Source of the DNA: an uncultured Lachnospiraceae bacterium
GTDB taxonomy: Bacteria; Bacillota; Clostridia; Lachnospirales; Lachnospiraceae
NCBI GenBank assembly: GCA_910578405.1
Contig: CAJTQO010000010.1
Coordinates: 27,120-91,119 of the forward strand
DNA length: 64,000 nt
Reading direction: 5' to 3'
The position numbers and the translations under genes are program-made. Below the pieces are notes generated by a model that was given only the letters and a program-made list of their open reading frames with translations, made no database searches and had not been told where the DNA came from. Positions 63,907 through 64,000 of this stretch are shown one piece after another. Within the stretch, counting starts at the first letter, position 1; every line of letters starts with the position of its first letter.

Positions 63907-64000
63907 GCAAAAATGCTTTATTATTAGCAAAAATGCTTTATCATAAGCAAAAATGCTTTATCATAAGCAAAAATGCTTTATCATAAGCAAAAATGCTTTA
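63907..64000. repeat. 20-bp tandem repeat running off the right edge
   Basis: Four complete 20-base units (gcaaaaatgctttatcataa; the first differs at two bases) at 63907, 63927, 63947 and 63967, and a partial one from 63987. The unit contains AAGCA/TGCTT arms. There are no spacers, so it is a minisatellite, not CRISPR. Confidence 0.95.

Noticed and set aside
63907..64000. CRISPR array
   Set aside because: Units are directly adjacent with no spacers.

Overview
The window looks like the chromosome of a spore-forming, probably motile Lachnospiraceae-type clostridium. The spore genes gpr and spoIIP sit in the classic firmicute block with rpsT, lepA and hemW. There is also a methyl-accepting chemotaxis protein, a DUF5717-type giant protein, a HAAS/PadR pair and clostridial Shine-Dalgarno sequences. 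No rRNA, tRNA, CRISPR array or complete insertion sequence was seen.

Region 1 (1 to about 26,115, all on the minus strand) is one long glycan operon of some 20 genes that often overlap by a few bases. It is headed by a strong promoter and a serine-recombinase-like protein lacking its catalytic serine. Within it are wecB and wecC (UDP-ManNAc, then UDP-ManNAcA) and a legionaminic-acid-like nonulosonate set: GDP-sugar 4,6-dehydratase, PtmE-like CBS-nucleotidyltransferase, NeuD/PglD-type acyltransferase, NeuB-type synthase, CMP-transferase, and a fusion of a formyltransferase with a hydrolysing NeuC-type 2-epimerase. Glycosyltransferases, methyltransferases, two NodB-like deacetylases, a PIG-L deacetylase, a WbqC protein and a WcbI protein surround these. 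No LegC-type aminotransferase is present. Two methyltransferase genes are each split by a single in-frame UAG. A small Rossmann module recurs in about eight of the proteins. The likely product is a decorated nonulosonate glycan for flagellin, S-layer or capsule.

Region 2 (26,212-30,131) is a purine block, purC-purB-purF, with a promoter before purC. The PurF-like protein has glycine where the glutaminase cysteine nucleophile should be. Region 3 (30,161-38,104) holds a DUF5717 protein, an 830-bp gene-free stretch with a 44-bp pyrimidine tandem repeat, a short-chain dehydrogenase and a three-gene ABC-2 exporter operon. Region 4 (38,355-43,586, plus strand) has an ABC exporter with a possible leader ORF, an AraC regulator and a GH13 oligo-1,6-glucosidase ended by a very long hairpin.

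Region 5 (43,584-50,514) has a PadR/HAAS pair with a clear operator-promoter, RtcB divergent from two WYL-domain regulators, and a chemotaxis receptor. Region 6 (51,111-58,271) is GNAT, hemW, lepA, spoIIP and gpr on the minus strand and rpsT on the plus strand. Region 7 (58,397-64,000) has a BlaI-like regulator, a TPM-domain protein, a zinc-ribbon membrane protein, a diguanylate cyclase and a membrane-anchored GH3 enzyme. A 20-bp tandem repeat runs off the right edge.
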